A stretch of 64,000 bases of DNA from Rhynchosporium graminicola (taxonomy: Eukaryota > Ascomycota > Leotiomycetes > Helotiales > Ploettnerulaceae). The notes below the pieces were generated by a model that worked only from the letters and a program-made list of their open reading frames with translations, was not told where the DNA came from and ran no database searches. Location of the stretch: NCBI GenBank assembly GCA_900074885.1, contig FJUW01000073.1:62001-126000 (forward strand). The letters run 5' to 3'. This document shows positions 11,206 through 24,198 of this stretch, in pieces; the first letter of the stretch is position 1, and each line of letters starts with the position of its first letter. Position numbers and translations under genes: made by a program.

Positions 11206-14200
11206 GGCGATAGAGTACTTATTAAAGACGTAAATTATATACCTAGCCTTAAAAATACTCTCCTAAACTCTAAGGAACTGACTAATAAAGATTAGAAAGT
11301 TACCTTTAATAAAAAGAATATAAATATATCTAATAGCTCTATTAATATAGAAGCTAGATAATATTATAATACGTACTACTTAGAAGTAGACGTAAATTAT
11401 AAGCTGCTCGAGCCTGTGTCTTTTAAGGTAGACTCTAATAAAAGTAGCAAATTAGACCTATATTATAAGCGTCTATTGCATACTAATAAGGAGTTTATCT
11501 ATAAGACTATAGAAAGATCTAAAGGATTAAAAATACAAAAGGGGTTAGATTAATCTGACTATTCTGCTTATAATAGCAGTAAAATACACGCTATAAGCAG
11601 TACTAAGCCTATGTCGGATACCCCTCCGCTTACTGTCTTTGATATAGATATAGCGGGCCCTTTTAAGATTAAAGGTCTAAAGGGAGAAAGATTCTTCTTA
11701 ACTATTACCTATAGAGGCTCTAGAGCTATTTAGGTATACGGTCTAAAACATAAGGCTAAGGCGTACGATACCTTGATCGAGTGGTATAATATGATAACTA
11801 CTTAATTTAAGTAAGGGATATCAAAAATCGTCGGTAAAATTAGAGCCTTTAAGCTAGATAACGCCAGGGAGTTTAAATCTAATAAATAGACTATCTTTTA
11901 TAAAGATAAAGGTATTATTTATAAATATACTAGTCCTTACTCTCCTAAGCAAAACGGTATAGCAAAGCGTTTAAATCGATATCTTATAGAAAGGCTTATA
12001 GCTATCTGTATAGATAAGAATATACCCTTATTCCTTTAGCCTCAAATAATCTAAGGAATAGCTCATATAAAGAATCGCTAGTATAATTCGGTTATTAAAA
12101 AGAGTCCCTTTGAAGTTCTCTTTAGTAAAAAGTCTACTCTTAATTATATTAGAGTATTAAGCTCTCTTACTTATATTCTTATTAATAAAAGGACTAATAA
12201 GTTTAAAGATAAGTCCGATAGAGGTATACTCGTAGGGTATAAGTTAGCAAATAACTTCTTAGTATATATACCTGAGAAGAGAGCTATTATAAGCTCTAAA
12301 AACGTTCTAATTAAGGAAGATTTAACCTTTAAGGATAAAGTAATCTCTAAGGAAGAATTAGAATCCTTTGAAGAGACACTTGAAGATTGCGAGACCTCTA
12401 ACAGTTCAAATCGCGTGATTTCCTTACCTAAAGATACTCCTGAATCAGACTTATCTAGGGCTGGAAACTCGGAGAAAATCGATAGTAAAACGGCTAATAA
12501 TTCATTACATAAAGAAAAAGTTATAGAAGATATAGAACTTGATCTCTTTAACGATATAGCTAAAGAAACACCTATAGTAGAAATACCTAAAAGAGGTATA
12601 AAACATAGAAGGGACTACTCTAATTAGGTATCTAATATTACTACTAGAAGTCACGCTAAAGACCCTGATATAGCCTTAGCTATTCAGAATAATAAGCGAT
12701 TAATTCAAGAGCAGAAAGAAGCTTATAGCGTATATAAAAACGTTATTAACTTAGCTTACTAAGCTTTTATTAGCTCTAAATCAAATAAAGATATTAGGCT
12801 ATCACCTGATCCGGAAAGAATCCTTATTAAAAAGGATCCGGAAGTAGTTATCTATAATCCTAAGAGCTATAAAGAAGCTATAAATAGTCCTTATAAGGAT
12901 TATTAACTAAAAGCTATAAATAAAGAAATTACTTCTCTTGAAAATCATAATACGTAGAAAGTAGTCGATAGTAATACTAAGACTATAAAACTAGTAAAAA
13001 CTCACTAGGTCTATAAGATCAAAGAACTAGAGAGCGAGTACTACGAATCTAAAGCTAGATTCGTAGCTAAGGGGTTTGAGCAATTATATAGTAGAAACTA
13101 TATAGATATATACGCTAGTGTAGTTACGCAAATAGCTTAGCGTCTTATATTTGCCTTAGTAATACTCTATAAGTAGTATATATATAAGATCGATATGATC
13201 TCCGCTTTTACACAGAGTGATATAGATATTAATACCTTATATATTTACCCCCAGGAAGGCGTTGATTATTACGCTAATAAACTCCTTCTACTCTGGAAAG
13301 CGTTATATAGTCTTAAGTAATTAGCTAGACTATAGTTTATTACGCTTAAGGAGGTATTAGTTAATAAATTCGGATTTAAGTTAATATTATCCGAAAATTA
13401 TATATTAGTTAATAAAGAACTTAAGATCATAGTCTATATATACGTGGATAATCTAGCTCTAATTAGCTCTGACATAAGTACTATTAAGTCCTTGATTAAA
13501 GAATTAAAACACTTCTTTAAACTTAAGGACTTTAGGCTAATTAAAGACTATTTAGGTATCGAAATTAACTTTAATAGAGATCAGGGCTATATGAAGCTCT
13601 ATCAAGCTAGCTATATAGAGAAGATACTAGCTCGGTTTAACTCATCAGATTATAAACCGAAGAATACGCCTATAGATTCAAAGGTTAAATTAGAACCTAA
13701 TCCTAATAAGACTACTAAGGAAGATATATTATAGTTTCAACAAGTAATAGGCTACTTACTATTCCTTACGCTAGCTACTAGGCCTGATATAAGCTACGCT
13801 ATAATCAAATTAGCTAGGTTCTCTAGTAACCCTAGCGATACGTATATCTTAGCTGAAAAGAACGTACTTAGATACCTTAAAGGTTCTATTAAACTAGGCT
13901 TAGTTTATATTAATAGCTCTAGTAAATACATTAGCAGATACTGCGATTCTGACTATACCGGAGATATTAGTACAGCTAAGTCCACTAGCGGCTATTCCTT
14001 CTATATAGGAAGCTACTTATTCTCTTAGAAGTCGAAGTTGCAATCGATTATAGCTCAGTCTATTACAGAAGCTAAATATATAGCTATTAATTCGGCAGTT
14101 AAAGAAGTAGTCTATATAAGACAACTTCTTACCGAATTAAGCTATTACTTCTAAGAAAAGTTCCCGGTATTTACCGATAATAATAGCGCTTTATTACTCT

Positions 14201-14395
14201 CTAAAAACCCTTAATTCCATAAGAGAACTAAGCATATAGCCGTGAAGTACCACTTTATTAGGGACCTAATTAATCAAGGTACTATAGATTTAATCTATAT
14301 TAGTACTTTAAAGCAAAAGGCAAACGGGTTTACTAAAGCCCTAGATAAGCCTAAATTTAAGGAGTTTATAAAACACCTTGAAATAGCTTATTAGA
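11206..14395 (+). pseudogene. Copia C pol (integrase, RT, RNase H)
   Basis: Continues the Copia C frame after Gypsy A1. The integrase has LYYKRLLHTN near 11460, DIDIAGPFKI, KLDNAREFKS and SPYSPKQNGIAKR (third catalytic Glu lost). The variable region follows, with the open stretch 12415-12627. The reverse transcriptase has WKVVDSNTKT, RFVAKGFEQ, KIDMISAFTQ, and VYIYVDNLALISSD near 13434 in place of YVDD. RNase H ends with YCDSDYTGD, TEAKYIAI and HIAVKYHFI near 14240. Stops are RIP-type. The gene ends about 180 bases before the 3' LTR. Confidence 0.92.
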
Positions 14396-14574
14396 GCTAG
14401 TAATTCAGATTGTTATAAGAGAATTAGGTTTATTTAACTTAGGAGGGTAGCTACGAGGTAGCATTTCTATTCCTTATTATATTTCTTTTATAATAACCTA
14501 AGGGTAGTCGATTAGTAATTTACCTTATATAGTTCTGTTTTAAAACTGACTATGAGGCTCTGATTAAGAGGACG

Positions 14575-15047
14575 TATTAGATTTATAACTAGTACCTTAG
14601 TCGGTTTTGTCTATATTAGTATATATACCCTATACCTTATCAGTATATAGTTTTAGTACCTGGTTCAGTACCCTGCGCATATACCATATTGTACCCGGCA
14701 CCTACACCCTATACCTTATCACTAGCTTATACCCTGCATACTCTATTAGAGTTACTATAAAGGTTCTCGATAGAGTTCTACTACTCTCTAGTACGTATAT
14801 CGTACTTCTAGAGGTTTCTACTGACGTACTACTAACGTAGTATAATTCTATAGTATACGTGTCTTTTTCTATAGAGCTCTGTATTACGTAGTATAGAATA
14901 TTCTAGAGAGCTCATATAGCTATATAAGTAGCTAGAATCTCTCCTGTAGTTAGCTCTCTTTAAGTAAGTAAGTAAAGCAAGTCAAATTAATTACGTATTA
15001 TTCTATTATTCTGATCTTTTAGCTAATTTCTACTTTTAATTTTCATA
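14575..15047 (+). repeat. 3' LTR of Copia C (473 bp)
   Basis: Begins TATTAGATTTATAACTAG and ends TTTTCATA, followed by the GATAT duplication. It is strongly RIPed compared with the 5' LTR. A purine-rich run (GATTAAGAGGACG) lies just before it. Confidence 0.95.
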
Positions 15048-15210
15048 GATATTCAAGATTTACTAAAAGCTCCGGGGACCCTAGGGGAGAAAGCTAGTAA
15101 AGTGAAGGTAATAGAGGAAGTAGAGTTTTAGATATAGCGTTATTACGAAGTATAATCAGGGGATTATCCTTAGTAATAATTTTTTAATACTAGTATTTAT
15201 AATAGTTTAT
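15048..15210 (+). pseudogene. Antisense reading frame of Gypsy B, second part
   Basis: With Copia C and one GATAT removed, the plus-strand frame from 2277-3124 reads on here in the same phase (VPVLDI then QDLLKAPGTLGEK) for about 50 codons. Stops are again TAG/TAA. It runs into the end of pol, which comes from the opposite side and stops near 15180, so the two genes were tail to tail or slightly overlapping. The join in frame across the insertion is the strongest support that this frame was once translated. Confidence 0.5.
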
Positions 15211-18200
15211 TATCCTCTAAGTAATTATAGTTATCTACTTCGTCTTCTTAGGCCTTAATCTATTAATCTAGTTTACGCGGAAGTCTAAGTTTCCCTAAGT
15301 TAATAGTATAGAAGTCTCTGAGCTTGTATAGAGTACTTATTAAGTCGAAACCGTTATACTAAGTTAGATCCGGATTATAGCCTAGCTAGCTAACTTAATA
15401 CTTCAGATTACCTCTTAGGAGTCGTATAGCGAGTATATCTTATAACTCCTACTCTTCTTAAGTAGTAATAATCTCCGAGGGTAAGTTTAGTAGCTTCTAG
15501 CTTAGTAATAAGTTATCCGGGTCCTTAAAGAGTAATTCGGGGGCGAATATATTATATATAGAAGATCTAAGAGGTAAATCTAGCTCATACGAGTATTCGA
15601 TCTTAGCTAGAACTTAGCATAGTCCTGCCTAGAGGCTAGATAGCTTTTTACTTAGCTAGTAATTCTTAAGGTTCCTTATAGAGAGAAATACTTTATCTCT
15701 GACTTCCTAGTTAATACTACGCTATTTCGGATTAGTTATAGCGCTTATCTTTTACTAAGTAGCTATTATATTAGCTTTTATAAACTCGATAGCGGATTTA
15801 GCATATTTAGCTAATGATTTAGTGTTAATATAGTTAAGCTTCTCTTATAGTATTAATACGATAAGTTACTTCTAATCTTAGCTATTTCGTAGTAGTATAT
15901 TATATTTAAGGGTATATAGCGCTATACTAATAGAGTCGTAAGGTAGGTTTACTTAAGCGCGGTCTATTATTAGTAGTAGTTCGCCTTAGTTACTATAGTA
16001 GTAATTAATAAAAAGTCTAAAGCATTAGTTAATATACTAGTTTATAATCTCTATTTATCTATTAGTTTACTAGTAGAAAGAAGTAGAGAGCTTAATCTTA
16101 ACTCTAATTATATAGTAAAACTCTTACTAAAAGGATAAGATAAACTATACTCTGTAGTCAGATATAATTAACTTAGGGCTATATCTAAAGCGATATATCT
16201 ATTAGATAGATAGCGTAGCTATCCCGCGGGCGTCGATATTATAGTAGTATAGTACTAATACGGAATCCTTCCTTAGCTAGTTAATAAATACTAATATCCT
16301 ATTAAATCTTTAGTTATTAAGTAAGAAGTCCTTGAAATCTATAGCTAAGTACTATATAAGATAGCTAAGTACTAGTAATAGATAGAGGAATCCTTATTAT
16401 TTCGTCTGCTTCGAATAAGAATACTAGTAGGAGTAGTAATTATAAGTATACTATTTTATATCCGATATAAGTCCTTTCTATTAGTAATAGATAGAAATAA
16501 TTTTAGTAGTCTTACGAGTATTTAAGTAAGCGGAGGAAACTTAATCATGGACTTGACTAATTAAACAAGTATATAATAGAGTATAGCGTTATACGTATAG
16601 ATAACTATTATAAAGTAGTAAGCTATTATTAATAATATAGCCATTTCCCAATATACTCTATTTATTAAAGAATAATACTTAGTTAAATTAGTATAGTTTC
16701 TCGATCAAATTAAAAGAGTTATATGCGAGTTCCGATAGTATATCGATCCTTAGTAATATTAAGTATATATAACTAATCTGATCAATAAAATATTTAGCTA
16801 ATTTTATATTAATCTTAAGATCTAAGTAGTCTAATAGTAATAAAACTTAAGATCTATTATCCTGTTTCTGCTATTCCTATATCTTTAGGTCTTATTCCTT
16901 ATAGCTAAGGATATTAGCTTTAGCGTTATCTTTACTAAGCGTATATATAATTTAAAAGTTAAATTCGGATAGGAATTCTATCTATCTAGCTTACTTACTA
17001 GTTAGGACTTTAATAGTTATAAAGTATTCTAAGGATTAATAGTCCGTATATACGCCGGTTTAGTATTATAGCGATATAAGTTTAAGTCTCTATTTCTAGA
17101 AAGACTTAAATAATAATATATAATTCCTTATTATAGATCTTCTAGTTTAGGTTATATCTATTAAGAATATAAGAGTAGAATCTAATTAGATATTACTAGT
17201 TATCTTTATATAATTAAGAGATAACTCTAGCTATTATACTATTAGAGGTATTAGTTTCTAGTTTAGTCTATAAGTCTAACTCGAAATAGTATAGTTTCTG
17301 TACTAATAGTAGCTATTACTATAGCTTATCGAAGGATTTATTATAATTATTAGTGAAATTCTATAGTACTATAGGCCTAGTAAGTATTAAGAGAGGTTCA
17401 GCGATAAGGCCGAAATTCCGAATAAATTAATAATAGAAACTATAGAACCCTAGGAAAGATTTCATAGCTATTACTATTTCGGGGTACTTCTAGTCTACTA
17501 ATAGTACTACTTTCTCGGGATCTAGCTCGATTCCGTTAGTAATAATAATCTATTCGAGGTATTTAGTTCGAGTAATATAGAATTCGCTCTTCTTAATATT
17601 TACCTAAAGTCCGGTATCTATTAAGCGTTATAGTACTAACTTAACGTATTCCTCGTATTCCTAGAGCGTTTCCGAGTATATAAGAATATTATCTAAGTAA
17701 GCTATATAGAAATTATCTAAGTAATCTAGTAGTATATTATTTATATATTATTAGTACGTACTAGGTCTATTACAGAGCTTAAAAGGTAGTACTTTATATT
17801 TATAGGATCCGAAGCGGGTTCAGAAAGTAATATACTCCTCTGATTCGGGGTCTATATAGATATAGTTAAATACTACCCGGATATCTAGTTTAGTAAAGAT
17901 TACTACTTCAGATATATAAGTTAAGAGCTTATCGATCCTAAGTATTAGATATAAATCCTTTTAAGTAATTATATTAAGCTTATAATAATCGATATAGAAG
18001 CGTAATCCTCTATTAGCTTTCTTAATAAATAGTATAAGTAATACAAAAGGACTTTAGCTAGATTTAATAAATCCCTTATCTAAGTTCTCTATAAGATACT
18101 CCTTAGTTGCTTATAGTTCGTCTATAGACTACTAATATAAAAGCGAATATATAATAAGTAATAGTTCTTTTAGAATAATTTTATAATTATATAAACGATA

Positions 18201-19060
18201 TAATAGAAGAATATTAGAATCCTATTTAGAAAAGGCCTCCTTAAGAGTATAGTACTATTCCGATAACTTTTCAGCTACGAGTCGTTTAGTATTAGGATCC
18301 TTAGGGGAGTTGCTATCTAGATAATCTTATAAGATATAATCTATCTTATAGATACTAATAAAGAATAATTCGGAACTTTTACGTTTTTTATTAAAATAAA
18401 AAGCTACAATATTAATTTAGTAAATCGGAATTAGTTTCTAGATCCTTAGGAGAGAAGAGATATACTCGCGGTAGAGTTTTCGCGTAAGTACTTTTCTCGA
18501 TAGATTCGGAACAGAAAAGGGTGCGGATTCTTTAGTAATAAGCGGAAATAAGTTAAATAATAAGGATAATATATTAATATATTATATTATTACTATTTCG
18601 GGTAATAAGTATTAGTCTAGCTAGTTTATAGCTAAGTCCCGCGTATTAGTATCGATTTAGTAAGATCGATTAATACTAAGTTTATAAAGTAAAAGAGTTA
18701 TAATTATCTCCTTATTATATCAGAAGGTAACTAGATATTATTCTAGCTATAATAGCTTATAATAAAGCGTATTAAGCTTAACTTAAAATCGTTATATCTT
18801 TTTAATACTAATAATTATATCTTATTATCCTAAATCAAGGAGAATAAAAGGGTAATTATAAATACGCTTACTATTAATAGAAAAGTATAAATATATAAAA
18901 TAGATAATATAACTCCTAACTAATTATTAGAAACTATATATTAGAATAGAATAAGATAATAGCTCGATTTTGATACTAAAGGCCCCTAATAGTCGTCCGG
19001 TAAGAGTGCGATTAATAAATAAGTAACTATTCGCTCTAGTATCGATTAAGCTATTTATAG
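15180..19060 (-). pseudogene. Gypsy B pol (protease to chromodomain)
   Basis: Read on the minus strand from the right. Protease near 19030 (SLIDTRANSY, from DTGA). Reverse transcriptase about 18150-17450: DKGFIKSS, ANRGLRFYIDYYKLN, FTKLDIRVVFNY, YKYKVLPFKLCN, then YLDNILIYSE for YLDD. RNase H follows. Integrase carboxy-terminal part lies about 15900-15540 (WEVRDKVFLSIRNLKNY, SYELDLPLRSSIYNIFAPELL). A chromodomain-like tail ends in KLRDFYTINLGKLRLPRKL and EDEVDNYNYLEDN. This is a fungal chromovirus pol. All frames carry RIP stops. Confidence 0.88.
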
Positions 19061-20880
19061 AGACTCTTAGCTTATTTATACTAACTATAGTTAAGTATAT
19101 AAATTACTTACCTTTTATTAGGAAGTTAAGATTAAGATTAGAGAGATTATGCTTATATAGACTTAGAAAGGAGTTTTTACTTAAGCCTTATTATTTCCCT
19201 TTAGTATTAGTCTAGATTCGGAAAGTAAGTCTTCTACTACCTTCTTAGTCGCTCCTTCCTCTTCCGGAAATTTATCGATTAGTTATATCTTAAGCGGGTT
19301 AGAGTAGTCTAGCTTAATATAGCTAGGCTAACTATAACTATAATACCTAAGGGGTTCTCCGGTTAAGGTAGTAGGGCGTTTTAGTATAGAGGGAGTACTA
19401 GCTCGTATTAGAGTAGAAGTAGATACGTATAATATAGGAGTAGTTTATCGAGGGGCTAAGGTTAAGGACTAGTAAAGAGTAGAACTAGAAGAGGTCGTAG
19501 TAATAATAGTAGCTTTATAGTACTATATCTAGGCAGTAGCTTTCTTAGGATAGATATATTCCGAGTTATAGTAACGCTTAGTATTAAAAGAAAGTAATAA
19601 CCTAACGATAGAAGCGTAATCCTTATTCTATATAAGTTTAATAATAAGAGTTAAAGTATATAAGGATAATATAATCTTATTTTATATATAAAAGAACTAC
19701 TTCTTCTTTTTAACTTTACTTTAGATAATAGCGCTTTGAAATCGATTATAAAACTTAGCGAAAGTCTCGCGAGTATAGCTAAGCTATTATATTTCTAAGT
19801 AATAGAAAGTATTATAATAGTTATCTTCTTCTACACTAATAAGAAAGTTCTCCTTTATTAAGGAGATTATTTTATTACTAGTCTTAAACTTATTAGTAAG
19901 GTACTAAGAAGTAAGATACTCTTTAGCTAATCTAGAAACTAGTCCTTATACGAGTACGCGCCGAGAGAGGTCCGTAAGGTAATAGTTAGTATTTATAGCT
20001 AGCTAGTCTCGTATTAATACTCTTTATTAGAAGAAAGTAAGATCTGATCTATTATCTAGAGGTAGGATCTTCTTAGTAAGATAAGATTCTTAGAGCGTAA
20101 TTCTACTAATTTAGTACTAGAAGAGAGTAATAGTTTATTAGGAATAGTATCCTCTCTCTCGGTACTATATATTAGAATAGAGTTTATTAACTTATTAAAC
20201 TCCGGAATACGCAGAGATTATAATACTAGTTCTAGTAGAAGAGTCGAAGATAAGCGAGGGACCCTTACGAGGAACTTATCTTATATAGAGATTAGTCTAT
20301 TTATAGTATCTTCTAGAGAGTTATTCTTTTCCTCTTAGTCTACTAATTATTATAAGAAAGAACAGATCAGATTCGAGTTATCTATAGAAGTAAGAGTACT
20401 TAGCGATTATACTCCTAGTGAATTTCGCTTTTATTTTCCTATCCCTCTTAGTTAGTACTTCCTTAATAAAGTATTAACGCTCTCTAGTATAAGAGACGTT
20501 TAGAGTAAAGAAAGATATAATAAATTAAGTTTAGAGGTAAAGTAAGAGAGATCACGTTAAGTTCCCCTAGAACTAGAGAAGTCTTTAGTTTATTAGTTAA
20601 GAGCTATAATAATAGCTTAAAAAGGGGTATATCAGAGCTATTTCAGTAGCGATACGTAAAGGTTAAAGTTCCGAGGTATTTATTATATCTTCTTTAAAAT
20701 CTATCTATAATTCCTTTATACTAAGGAGGTTATTAAAGGAGTATTAATAAAGACCTCCTCTATTATACTATTTACGATAAGCTAAATTAAACTCTAATTT
20801 ATAGCTATCTAAGAGATCTCTAGAATTTTAGCTATATATAAGTAGTTATCGAATAACTAACTTAGTAGTAAGATATTATA
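19060..20880 (-). pseudogene. Gypsy B gag
   Basis: Minus-strand remnants of a Ty3/Gypsy Gag fill the space between the right (5') LTR and protease. Recognisable pieces include EYLTSQYLTNKFKTSNKI and YTRETFAKFYNRFQSAI with RIP stops read through. Boundaries are approximate and no zinc knuckle was identified with confidence. Confidence 0.6.
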
Positions 20881-20917
20881 ATAAGCTATCTCCAGCTATC
20901 TTAATCTTTTTATTTAA

Positions 20918-21186
20918 TATAATAATATAAGACTTAAAGTAGTATATAAGTAAGAATAAAATAAGTAGAGAGGCTAAGAGCGATCTTATATAGTTTACTA
21001 CTAAGGAAATAAAAAGATAAGGAAAGAAAGAGGAGAGATATAGAATACGAAACCCCTTATATATATATACTAGTACTAGTCCGATATTATACCGACTCGG
21101 ATATTAGTTATACTAGGATACCTATAAGCTTAGGCCCTAGTATCTATCCTTCTCCTTATATAATATTTAGGTAAGCTATTATTATA
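20918..21186 (-). repeat. 5' LTR of Gypsy B (269 bp)
   Basis: Opens TATAATAATATAAGAC, the fully RIPed form of TGTAACGACACAAGAC. Same length as 1481-1749. The internal sequence next to it (CTTAATCTTTTTATTTAA) is shared with element J next to its own 5' LTR, and is probably the primer-binding region. Confidence 0.93.
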
Positions 21187-21653
21187 ATTCGTTTATTTAT
21201 TATAATTATAAGTAAGGCAGCCGGATCTATTATATATAATCCGAGGCGTCTATCTCCGTATCGTAGGTATATATATAGTAATAGTAGGGCTAGGGTACTA
21301 ACTTTCTTACGTACTCGTAGGTAAAGTAGCCGGATATACTATATATAGTCCGAGGCGTCTATTTTCGTATTATCTACTGCTCGAAAGCAGATCCTCCTTC
21401 GTTTAATTAAGAATATTAGGAATAAGTTAATTCTAATATCATAAGGCGAATATAAAGTATATAGTATAAAAGCTCGTCTATATTATAAGAAGAATTAACT
21501 AAGGAAGAAAGGGAGGAATAAGGGTTTCCCTTCGAAGAAAAGATAGTACTGCGGCCGCTAGTGGCAGTAGTATTAGAACACGTATAAAAATACGTCAAGT
21601 ACTAGCGTAGACGCCTTAGGCGTTAAGTATACTAATAAGTATAACCCGTTATA
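21187..21653 (-). mobile_element. Gypsy A2: leader and 5' LTR
   Basis: Continuation of the A2 copy after Gypsy B. It holds about one and a half reversed 109-bp leader units and then the 217-bp 5' LTR at 21437-21653, which reads TATCATAAGGCG at its left edge and CCCGTTATA at its right edge, the inverse of the A1 LTR. No duplication can be tested because the other end of A2 is outside the window. Confidence 0.92.
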
Positions 21654-22290
21654 AGTATTTGAATATTCTAATATCTATTAGATAAAGAGAATAATAATCC
21701 TTACGAAAGATATATAAGTATAAGTATAGAGGGAACTAGACTAAAAGGTCGCTATTATAAAAATAAAGCTATAAATTTAAAGAGATACTACTCTTATGCT
21801 TCTTATAGCTATATTCCTACTACCCTATAAATAATTACTTAAGCTAAAGAGTTTATAGATAGAAAGAGAACTAGTACTAAGGAATCTATAAGCTTTTATA
21901 ATTCTAATCTTTTAATACTTTAGCTAATTTACTTAGTTCCTTAAAAACTATTATACGAATCTTCAATAAGTACTTAAAGATATAAAAGCTAAGAGAGCTC
22001 TAAAGAAAGATAATAGCGATATAGAATCAGAATCTAAGATCGAGATCCTTAATATGAAGTCTATTAGACCTGGACTTTCTCTAAAGAAGAGAGATCGTAA
22101 TAGTAATATAAGTAAAGCTTCTGTTAGTAAGTTTATAGGATTATATAGTAGCAGAACTCCTTCTAAGGATCGAAAGTATTATACTAAGTACCGGATTAAG
22201 CGCTAGAAGAATAGCTTCGACTAGGTATTTACTTTTAAACTTCTTATATAAGTATTCGCGGATCTCGAAAAGCCTTATTTTTTAGTCTAA
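21654..22290. other. RIPed sequence with an unidentified plus-strand frame
   Basis: No LTR or known element was recognised. From about 21965 to 22240 a plus-strand frame is open for roughly 90 codons and Lys/Asp/Ser-rich (KAKRALKKDNSDIESESK, then KDRKYYTKYRIKR). It runs toward the end of Copia D pol on the other strand, the same tail-to-tail layout as the antisense frames of the Gypsy elements. It may be the 3' part of Copia D or of another element. Confidence 0.4.
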
Positions 22291-24001
22291 ATTTTATATA
22301 ATAAAAATACGCTAAATAAGCGACTTAATACTATACTTAAAGCTCCTCTATTTATAATCTATAATTTCTGAAATTTAAAAGAGATCTAAAAGCTTTAAAT
22401 TTATATCGAGTAAGATTCTTTATAAGATTATCTGCTAGTATATTATTATTTAGCAGATAGGTTACTATAAATAATCCTTTAGTATACTCTTACTTAAGCT
22501 ATATACTCTGAATATTAATATATTATAATTTAGTAATTATTCTCTTACTTTTATTTATAATTAACCTAATTAATTATTAATTATTATAAAGGATCTTCTA
22601 AGTCTCTCTAATATCGAAAGCAAGATCTTTAAAGAATCTTTAAAGAGCTATAGTTTCTCTTACTAAGTTAGCTAATATAAGTAGTTTAGCTTTAGTTATA
22701 AATATTATAATTATATCTTATATTAAAGCTTTCTAAACTATTAGTCCTCTATATATAAGGATTAGATATCCTTAGGATAATCTTCTAGAGTCTAGATCGT
22801 CTATAAAAAAAGTATTAGAAGCTATTACTAAAGCTCTTAAGTATTCTCCTTTATAAATAATCCTTAGAAATCGAGTATTATAAGGATATCGAATGAGCTA
22901 GTAGATAGCTATAAAGTAATCTAATAAGGGATTATTTAAGTACTTAGAGAGCTATAAGATAGTATATAATACGTCTAATCGAACTATAATTACGATATAG
23001 AGAACTAATCTTACTCTCTTTTAAAATATTTTAATTAAATTCTATAAAGCTTAGTTCAGTTCTTGATAAGCTTAAGTTAAAGAAGTAGTATAATTAGATA
23101 GTTTCTATCTATTTAATTAAGCTTATACGCGATCTTTTTAAAATATACTAACTATATATAAATAAGATAGTTTTAAGCTTTCTATTAGAAAGTACTCTAG
23201 TACTAAGGAATTATTTAATATTACTTAGAATACATATATCGTATTCTATATACAGATAATCGATAGAGCCCTGCCCGAGCTCCTTATTATTATTATAAAA
23301 GAGTACTTATATATTATCTATATAAAATATAATTATTAATTTATAATCTCTATTTATAAATATATAAAGCTCCTCTAAATATAGAAATAGCTTAATTTTA
23401 ATTAAGATATTAGATGTATATCTATACTATAAGTATAGAGAATCTCTTGTTATATAGAGAGCGCGATCGACTTTAAGTACCTTTCCGGGATTAGATCTTC
23501 TAAGAAGAAAAGAGTAATTTATTCTTTCTTCTTTAATATCCCTTAATATATTAATAGATATATTAATAATTTTAAAGTTCTTAATCTCTAGATCGAAGTA
23601 TATTGTAAGAGCTATTACTATTCGGAATGATTTTATATTAGGCGTATTAGCGTAAGTTAAGATAATTATCACTTCGCTTTAAAGATCTCTTCTAATTACG
23701 ATTCGAGAGCGATATCTTTTAATATATCTATTTTTATTAGGTTTATACTTAAAAACTTATATTAAAGGAATAAGCGTTTATATTATATATACTAATTATA
23801 TATCTCAGATTCCTAGTAGTCTTATTTCACTATATATTCTATCTCTAGATCTATACCTTTAGAAAACTAAGCTTTTATTAGATAGTTCTTAAGATTATTA
23901 AATCTCTTTAGTTCTAATAAGAGATCTATTATCTTAATTCTTAGAAGTTTAAGCTTCTTATTACTATTTAAAGACTAAGCTCCTAAAGTAATAGCTATTA
24001 T

Positions 24002-24198
24002 TTTCACGGGGCGAGTACAAAGTATACGTATAATATAAATAGTATCTTTAATTAATAAGAAGAATTAGCTAAAGAGAGGAGGAGAATTCTTCCTTAATAG
24101 AAAAGGAGAGGATATAATGTAATTACTATTAGTGCTTTAGTAATATAAGTTAGCAAGATATTTAGCGTCGAGTATTATCCTGGGTATAACTTATTATA
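24002..24198 (-). repeat. 3' LTR of F1 (197 bp)
   Basis: Left edge TTTCACGGGGCGAG, right edge AACTTATTATA. It pairs with 25337-25533 in length and sequence. Confidence 0.88.

Larger units (their letters stand above)
3125..15047 (+). mobile_element. Copia C LTR retrotransposon, split by Gypsy A1
   Basis: Two 473-bp LTRs (3125-3597, 14575-15047) are flanked by the duplication GATAT (3120-3124 and 15048-15052). Gag, protease, integrase, reverse transcriptase and RNase H run on the plus strand in Copia order. Gypsy A1 (5450-11200) was inserted inside the protease/integrase part with its own duplication GGGAA. All frames carry RIP stops, so the element is dead. Confidence 0.96.
1481..21186 (-). 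mobile_element. Gypsy B LTR retrotransposon, split by Copia C
   Basis: Two 269-bp LTRs (1481-1749 and 20918-21186) bound the element. Coding order on the minus strand is gag, protease, reverse transcriptase, RNase H, integrase, chromodomain. A polypurine tract, read on the minus strand as GGGTGGGGGGTAA, abuts the left LTR and marks it as the 3' LTR. Copia C (3125-15047) sits inside and separates the 3' end. B is inserted in the tandem-repeat leader of Gypsy A2. The expected duplication is not exact (aggcg before, attcg after), which may reflect later mutation. An extra frame on the plus strand lies between pol and the 3' LTR. Confidence 0.9.
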
